Positions 62,790 through 64,000 of a DNA stretch of 64,000 nt are shown piece by piece (the stretch's first letter is position 1; each line of letters starts with the position of its first letter). Location of the stretch: assembly GCF_024347055.1 (NCBI RefSeq), contig NZ_AP024895.1, positions 558,001 to 622,000 on the forward strand. The letters run 5' to 3'. The position numbers and the translations under genes are program-made. The stretch comes from Vibrio porteresiae DSM 19223 (lineage in GTDB: Bacteria; Pseudomonadota; Gammaproteobacteria; Enterobacterales; Vibrionaceae). The notes beneath the pieces are model-generated. The model searched no databases. It was not told the DNA's origin and saw nothing but the letters and a program-made list of their open reading frames with translations.

Positions 62790-63626
62790 GCACAGATAAT
62801 TCTGAAGAATAATGAAAGCCAGACATCTAGTCTGGCTTTTTTATTACCTTAAATTTGGTTCACATAAATAGTAACCCTAAAGAGGTAGGCGAGTTTTTGC
62901 CATAGGATCGTTGCCGATCTTGCCGCAGGATCGTGATTGATTGCCACGTATGATCCGCTAATTCAGGGTATTTCGGATATCTAACACCTCACAACGCATG
63001 AAGTGAATGCTCTATTAAGATCATTCTGATCTTGATGATCTCGGTGCGCGATAAGTGCATTTTTCTCCCTTTTTAGTCCTTGTTTCGGAAGCTGTTCTAA
63101 CTTCCCTAATTCAAACCGGTCGTTGTTTATATATTGATAGCTATTGCCATGTGACGAGTATGCTTTACTGCTAATGTCGCTGTTCTAAATTTTCAGTCGC
63201 AATGGATTGTGAGCGAGTTCAGCACAATATAGATAACAATATGGAAGTTTAAGAATAAGTGTAAAATTGACGTGTTATGATAGCGATTATGGGCAAAATG
63301 GTGTCAATTTAACCCGTTTGCTAAATTTCTGGTCAATTTGATCGACTTGAGCCGCTTTAGCTATTGATAGATGAGCAGAAAAACCTTAGGTTAAGTGCAC
63401 AAAATTCTAAGTTTGATCGAAACAAAGCGCTTTGCTATTGGTCGTCTGGGGAAAAATTCCTTAAACTAGGCGGCACTTGTATCAATTGAATGCCTTGAAA
63501 ATAGACATTGTCATCACCATATCACGAGTATATGACTTATCTCGGTATCCTTAGTTGATTGGGTAGAGACCAGAGGCATTAAGAAGTCGATCGATGACGA
63601 TCTAATTACAGAGAGATCCACAAGAA
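62790..63626. other. 837-base stretch between lpxC and secA without a clear gene
   Basis: After the lpxC terminator no reading frame of 60 codons or more exists on either strand. It holds about twelve GATC sites, seven of them in 62906-63040, against about three expected by chance in 780 bases; an inverted repeat AAGATCA/TGATCTT at 63017-63033; and a possible 23-codon frame on the minus strand (62989-63060) with a good ribosome site. The secA promoter must lie here but no convincing pair was found. In E. coli this place carries secM; in many gamma-proteobacteria I recall a DUF721 gene; neither is seen. Confidence 0.6.
62815..62843 (+). terminator. lpxC terminator
   Basis: 10-bp stem AAAGCCAGAC / GTCTGGCTTT with a short loop, then a T run. 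Confidence 0.93.
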
Positions 63627-64000
63627 ATGATAACTAAGTTACTGACAAAGGTAATTGGCAGTCGTAATGATCGTACATTGCGCCGCTTGAGAAAGATTGT
63701 CAAAGAAATCAATAATTATGAACCAGCTTTCGAAGCGCTATCTGATGAAGAACTAAAAGCAAAAACCGCTGAATTTCGTCAACGTTTAGACCAAGGTGAA
63801 ACTTTAGACCAACTACTACCTGAAGCATTCGCGACTGTACGTGAAGCCTCTAAACGTGTTTATGGCATGCGCCACTTCGATGTGCAATTAATCGGTGGTA
63901 TGGTGCTAAACGCTGGTCAAATCGCAGAAATGCGTACTGGTGAAGGTAAAACCCTGACCGCAACTCTCCCAGCTTATCTAAACGCATTGCCACAAAAAGG
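63627..64000 (+). CDS. secA: Preprotein translocase ATPase SecA (3' end missing)
   Basis: Motor of the Sec export pathway. Only the first 124 residues fall in the window, the last codon being cut. The start MITKLLTKVIGSRNDRTLRRLRKIV, then RVYGMRHFDVQLIGGMVLNAGQIAEMRTGEGKTLT with the Walker A GEGKT, leaves no doubt. Start at the ATG at 63627; the ribosome site (AAGA) is weak. Follows the geneless interval after lpxC. Confidence 0.97.
   Translation, partial: MITKLLTKVIGSRNDRTLRRLRKIVKEINNYEPAFEALSDEELKAKTAEFRQRLDQGETLDQLLPEAFATVREASKRVYGMRHFDVQLIGGMVLNAGQIAEMRTGEGKTLTATLPAYLNALPQK

Overview
The window is chromosomal DNA from a gamma-proteobacterium, almost certainly a Vibrio. Evidence: the gene order nlpD-rpoS-mutS-pncC-recA-recX-alaS-lysC-csrA-tRNAs-oadGAB, then gshA-luxS, the trmD operon, degS/degQ, rplM-rpsI, petABC, sspAB and dolP-diaA-yraN-lpoA-rsmI-rnpB, running into the division and cell-wall (dcw) cluster and secA. 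LuxS, the Na+-pumping oxaloacetate decarboxylase, and the wording of RpoS, RecA and AlaS all read as Vibrio. The species cannot be fixed from sequence alone. Both window ends cut genes: nlpD lacks its 5' end and secA lacks its 3' end.

Layout. 1-6.8 kb: stress sigma factor, mismatch repair and SOS recombination (an SOS box lies inside the recA promoter). 6.9-8.3 kb: a surface lipoprotein gene broken by a one-base frameshift just after its lipobox Cys. 8.8-13.1 kb: alaS, lysC (behind a leader with competing hairpins) and csrA. 13.3-14.45 kb: two tRNA-Ser(GCT) and six tRNA-Arg(ACG) genes, five of the Arg genes in a near-perfect tandem array. 14.7-18 kb: oadGAB. 18-25 kb: an oxidoreductase, a small YqaA-type membrane protein, an M16 lipoprotein protease, gshA coupled to a lytic-transglycosylase-like lipoprotein, and luxS. 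25-31 kb: a CBS-domain membrane protein, YpjD, ffh and rpsP-rimM-trmD-rplS. 31-36 kb: degS, degQ, zapG (minus strand) and zapE. 36-41 kb: rplM-rpsI, the cytochrome bc1 genes petABC and sspAB. 41-46 kb: dolP, diaA, yraN and lpoA (minus), rsmI (plus) and RNase P RNA. 46.2-62.8 kb: rsmH-ftsL-ftsI-murE-murF-mraY-murD-ftsW-murG-murC-ftsQ-ftsA-ftsZ-lpxC. After an 837-base stretch with no clear gene, secA begins.

The dcw block makes UDP-MurNAc-pentapeptide (murC-F), moves it to lipid I and II (mraY, murG), and builds the septum (ftsL, Q, W, I, A, Z); lpxC starts lipid A synthesis. LpoA, DolP, NlpD, ZapE and ZapG elsewhere in the window serve the same envelope and division machinery.

I found no phage, transposon, CRISPR array, defence island or new multi-gene system. 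This is conserved core genome. The points worth a second look are local: the frameshifted lipoprotein, competing hairpins before lysC, the amplified tRNA-Arg array, a bc1 operon that looks more diverged than its neighbours, absence of mraZ before rsmH, the GATC-rich geneless stretch before secA, and unusual start regions of ftsQ and the CBS-domain gene.
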